Part shown: positions 12,881 through 15,839 of the stretch, one piece after another
How the letters are laid out: each line of letters starts with the position of its first letter
Position numbering within the stretch: the stretch's first letter is position 1
Assembly: GCA_001773975.1 (NCBI GenBank)
Contig: MEYI01000043.1
Span: 9,814-25,652 of the forward strand
Origin: Candidatus Azambacteria bacterium RBG_16_47_10
Lineage (GTDB): Bacteria; Patescibacteriota; Minisyncoccia; GWC2-36-17; WO2-46-25
Reading direction: 5' to 3'
DNA: 15,839 nt
The notes under the pieces: generated by a model
Database searches by the model: none
Told to the model about the DNA's origin: nothing
The model's input: the letters and a program-made list of their open reading frames with translations, nothing else
Program-made: the position numbers and the translations under genes

Positions 12881-15014
12881 CTGAAAGCCCCTCAATGAAT
12901 TCTTCCTGTCCTCCGTTGTTTTCAGGTACGTGATCTTCATTAAGTGGAAGAGTGAAAGAAAAGGTGGATCCTTTTCCTTCTTCGGTATCCACCGCTACGC
13001 TTCCACCGTGCCGCGCAATGATATTACGCACAAGGAATAATCCGAGTCCGCTCCCTTCTGTTTGCAGCTTTACCGCATTCGCACCCCTGAAAAATCTCGT
13101 GAACAATTTCCCCATTTGATCTTTAGGAACGCCAATGCCCGAATCCCGCACACTCACCCTCACATACATCCCCATGGACTCCACGGCAATCGTGATAGTA
13201 CCGTTGTTTTGCGTATATTTTAGCGCATTATCAATGAGATTTTGCAGCACGAGCTCAATTCGCGCGGCATCCATCTTTAATGAAAAATCTTTTTCCGGTT
13301 TTTGGAATATGAGTGTGATATTTTTTTCTTTCGCCTTCATGTTGAACGCCTCGATCGTTTTTTCAATGAGCGCAATAATACCCGCATGATGAAACTCGAA
13401 CCCAAACTTTCCTTCCTCGATACGAGCGATATCCAACATATCGCTGACGAGCTCGATCATACGCTCGTTCGAATCATACCCTTTCTGTAATAGCTCGCTC
13501 TGTTCTTCGGAGATCGGTCCGGCATCCTGATCAAGCATCAGTCTTAAAACCCATTTGATCGCGGATAACGGTGTACGCAATTGGTGCGCGGCAACGGAAA
13601 TGAATTCCGACTTTGATTTTGCGATCGCTTGTTCGCGCGAAATGTCGCGAAGCACTTTCAAATATCTGACCGCGTCATGACGCTTATCGCGAATAGGGAT
13701 CGTTATTACCTGAATATCAAGCTCCGCAGGCCTCATAATTTTCATCTCCATAACATCGGGAATACCTTTTTTCACACGAATTTTTTTCACACTATCGGAC
13801 AAAATAGGATATAACACTTGCACTAATGACATAAATGCCGGATTTTCTTTCAGCGCGCCGGGCTGAATGATCTTCCCTACCACATCTTCCCTCCGCACCC
13901 CAAGCATCGCTTCAGCCCGAGGATTTAACAATGTTATCTGAAAATCAGGACTGTACTCAATGATGCCTGTTTCGAGATTTTCAATAATAGATTCTGTTTT
14001 TTCTTTTTCCTGTGTCGCCTGCTGAGAGTAGAAAATGGCGCGTGCCATACTGCGCACAAGGAAAAGCATGAGTAAGAAAAACAAGAGAAAGCCGGTAAGC
14101 GCAAACGCTAAAAATCTATTCCAACTTTGCCATGTTTCCCGGTACGGCTCTTCAACGACCACAACGAAATTAATCGGCTCAAACAACAAGGCAACTGCCT
14201 GTAATTTTTGCCCGGATGCATCGGTATATGCCCCGAACTGATATGTATATTTCCTTCCTTCCTCTTTTCCCGCATAGATCGCCCGTGCAAAATCAACTTG
14301 CAACAGCGAGCTTCCGACCTGTGCATGATCGTAGTGATCGATGATAACGCCGGTATCATCTGCAATATATGCAAATTCATGCTCATCATCCTTTAATTCG
14401 CTCGCAAATCCTGTGAGCCGCTGGCTAATATCGACATCAACGCCGAAAATATATGTCTCCCCGCTGGCAATACGCACCCGCTCAAATGCAACGATATTCG
14501 GAATGCTCTTGCCTTGCGTATGCAATGCCCGCGCCGAAAACCCTAATGTAATAGCTTCGTTGAATTGCTCATTTCCTCCAAGATTGCGCAATTCATGCGG
14601 GGAAAAAACCTTACTTCTGGATACGCGCGCTTTCTCCCTCCCCACGCTATCAATGATATACACCTCCATAACATTCTCTCGGTTCTGTAGAAATTCAAAG
14701 AATTCCCGCTTGTCGATCGTGTCGATGGTCACCTCATCATGGAGCCGCTGTGAAACGAATAATTCGAATTCATCCGCCATATTTTTCGGATGATTGATGA
14801 CAAATTCGCTCGCCTCGATCTCTATCTTTTCTGCGATCTCAAGTAAATGCGAAAGAACGCGCGACTCGACATCCTGCAATGCAGGAATAAGCCAGAACAG
14901 ATTAAATCCGATAACGATAACGGACCCGATGATCACGGTGCGCCACATCGGAAAAAACCCGGCGAATGCTCGGCGATAGACATGTGTTGTTTTCTGCTGT
15001 TGCTCTGTGATCAT
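12876..15014 (-). CDS. Membrane sensor histidine kinase (extracellular sensor, PAS, HisKA, HATPase)
   Basis: A 712-residue sensor kinase. TM1 is near residues 25-45 (MWRTVIIGSVIVIGFNLFWLI); residues ~46-298 form an extracellular sensor region resembling a Cache-type domain (for example YIADDTGVIIDHYDHAQVGSSLL); TM2 is near 300-322. A PAS domain covers about 340-455 (ENLETGIIEYSPDFQITLLNPRAEAMLGV). HisKA has H477 in AAHQLRTPLSAIKW, the HQLRTPL variant common in bacterial kinases. The HATPase domain has N-box LIDNALKYT (N592/N596), G1 RDSGIGVP (D624), F-box FTRFFRG and G2 GSGLGLFLVRNI. No receiver domain is attached and no response regulator lies in the window. Its ATG overlaps the polA stop (ATGA), so it is translated after polA. 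Confidence 0.94.
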   Translation of the reverse strand: MITEQQQKTTHVYRRAFAGFFPMWRTVIIGSVIVIGFNLFWLIPALQDVESRVLSHLLEIAEKIEIEASEFVINHPKNMADEFELFVSQRLHDEVTIDTIDKREFFEFLQNRENVMEVYIIDSVGREKARVSRSKVFSPHELRNLGGNEQFNEAITLGFSARALHTQGKSIPNIVAFERVRIASGETYIFGVDVDISQRLTGFASELKDDEHEFAYIADDTGVIIDHYDHAQVGSSLLQVDFARAIYAGKEEGRKYTYQFGAYTDASGQKLQAVALLFEPINFVVVVEEPYRETWQSWNRFLAFALTGFLLFFLLMLFLVRSMARAIFYSQQATQEKEKTESIIENLETGIIEYSPDFQITLLNPRAEAMLGVRREDVVGKIIQPGALKENPAFMSLVQVLYPILSDSVKKIRVKKGIPDVMEMKIMRPAELDIQVITIPIRDKRHDAVRYLKVLRDISREQAIAKSKSEFISVAAHQLRTPLSAIKWVLRLMLDQDAGPISEEQSELLQKGYDSNERMIELVSDMLDIARIEEGKFGFEFHHAGIIALIEKTIEAFNMKAKEKNITLIFQKPEKDFSLKMDAARIELVLQNLIDNALKYTQNNGTITIAVESMGMYVRVSVRDSGIGVPKDQMGKLFTRFFRGANAVKLQTEGSGLGLFLVRNIIARHGGSVAVDTEEGKGSTFSFTLPLNEDHVPENNGGQEEFIEGLSV

Positions 15015-15839
15015 ACGATATCAAACGGACGAAGCTCGCTCCACCGCTTCCCTGTTTTTACATCCACGCGGATAGGAACGCGCAGTGGAAACGCGGACTC
15101 CATGATGCTGTGAATAGCCACGGCTATTTTCTTCAGTATATCATCTTTCACCTCAAAAATTAATTCGTCATGTATCTGCAGCAGCAATCGCACATCGTCA
15201 TGCGCATGTTTAGCAAGCACTTCCTGCGCAACGCGCACCATCGCGATCTTAATAATATCCGCCTGCAACCCTTGCGTCGGCATGTTCTGTGCCATGCGCT
15301 CTGCCGCATTGCGCAACATCGGGTTTTGCGTCCGAAGATCAGGCAGCCACCGCTTCCGCCCAAGCAACGTTTGCGCAAACCCGTGCTTCTTTGCGCTCAC
15401 CTTCGTTTGCTCGATAAATGCGGCAACGCCAGAGAAATTCTTAAAATACTCTTCGATAAACAATTTTGCGGTCTTGGTATCAATACCCGCGGTTTCCGCG
15501 AACGACCGCTGTCCCATGCCGTATAAAATACCGAAGTTCAGCGCCTTTGCGGCATTACGCATCTCTTTCGTCACCATATCGGGCGCCACATGGTTGATCT
15601 CCGCCGCGGTCGCGCGATGAATATCTCCTCCTGTCTGAAACACATGCATCATCTTTTCATCGCCCGAAAGCGATGCGATGATGCGCAGTTCGATCTGAGA
15701 AAAGTCGAGCGCAAGAAAGGTGTATCCGGTATCAGCGATAAATGCGGCGCGTATGTCGTCGGCAAACCGCCCTTTCTGCGGAATGTTCTGCAGATTCGGC
15801 TCCGCGGATGACAATCGCCCTGTTGCCGTTCCTGTTTGA
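15011..15839 (-). CDS. polA: DNA polymerase I, C-terminal (palm/fingers) part; truncated by window edge
   Basis: Family A DNA polymerase, which fills gaps and replaces RNA primers. The visible 275 residues begin at the right edge (frame: QTGTATGRLSSAEPNLQNIP) and extend to TGA at 15011-15013. Motif A is LDFSQIELRIIASLSGD, with the catalytic aspartate and the sugar-steric-gate glutamate; motif B is RNAAKALNFGILYG, with Phe at the ddNTP-discrimination position; motif C is LLQIHDELIFEV. All three polymerase motifs are intact. The N-terminal 5'-nuclease and any 3'-5' exonuclease region lie outside the window, so proofreading cannot be judged. The stop overlaps the start of the kinase gene by 4 nt. 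Confidence 0.97.
   Translation of the reverse strand, partial: QTGTATGRLSSAEPNLQNIPQKGRFADDIRAAFIADTGYTFLALDFSQIELRIIASLSGDEKMMHVFQTGGDIHRATAAEINHVAPDMVTKEMRNAAKALNFGILYGMGQRSFAETAGIDTKTAKLFIEEYFKNFSGVAAFIEQTKVSAKKHGFAQTLLGRKRWLPDLRTQNPMLRNAAERMAQNMPTQGLQADIIKIAMVRVAQEVLAKHAHDDVRLLLQIHDELIFEVKDDILKKIAVAIHSIMESAFPLRVPIRVDVKTGKRWSELRPFDIV

Noticed and set aside
12869..12940. Longer start for the DUF1858 gene at 12940
   Set aside because: It would overlap the kinase gene by over 60 nt and add a segment with no similarity; the ATG at 12868 fits the spacing of the operon.

Overview
The window looks like a piece of a streamlined bacterial chromosome of about 45-50% GC, most plausibly a member of the Candidate Phyla Radiation (Patescibacteria, Parcubacteria-like). 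This is an inference from content: tightly packed operons, almost no Shine-Dalgarno sequences, ileS/recO/glyS packed together, a short RecO, a stand-alone DUF1858 redox-disulfide protein, and compact fusion proteins. No CRISPR array, insertion sequence, prophage or tRNA gene was found. One RNA gene, tmRNA, is present.

Layout, left to right. (1) 1-6836, minus strand: a four-gene operon read from right to left. It holds ileS (isoleucyl-tRNA synthetase with a complete histidine-phosphatase domain inside its catalytic core), recO, a membrane-anchored protein with Ig-like/DUF11-like repeats, and the 5' part of glyS (glycyl-tRNA synthetase), which runs off the left edge. (2) 6837-6970: a divergent promoter region. 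(3) 6971-8210, plus strand: a monocistronic soluble GAF-type sensor histidine kinase with its own sigma70-like promoter, the only clear Shine-Dalgarno in the window, and a rho-independent terminator. Its H-box has lost the usual acidic and proline residues. (4) 8234-9132, plus: smpB followed directly by its RNA partner ssrA (tmRNA), so the trans-translation module is one locus. (5) 9258-10326, plus: the conserved translation operon infC-rpmI-rplT. infC has no ATG/GTG/TTG in frame and almost certainly starts at AUU. (6) 10337-15839, minus: a co-directional run read from right to left: polA (3' part), a membrane PAS sensor kinase overlapping polA by ATGA, a small Lys-rich DUF1858 protein, a Nudix-MGMT fusion, and a ZnuC/ZnuB-type metal ABC transporter without its binding protein in the window.

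Functionally the window is mostly translation (two synthetases, IF3, L35, L20, SmpB, tmRNA), DNA replication and repair (PolA, RecO, alkyltransferase), sensing (two orphan kinases with no response regulator nearby) and metal uptake. The items most worth a second look are the phosphatase domain embedded in IleRS, a palindrome-rich in-frame insert in the same gene, the Nudix-MGMT fusion, an atypical long tmRNA tag without the usual C-terminal LAA, the AUU start of infC, the degenerate H-box of the soluble kinase, and -10 boxes placed so that ileS, smpB and the DUF1858 gene could be transcribed as leaderless mRNAs.
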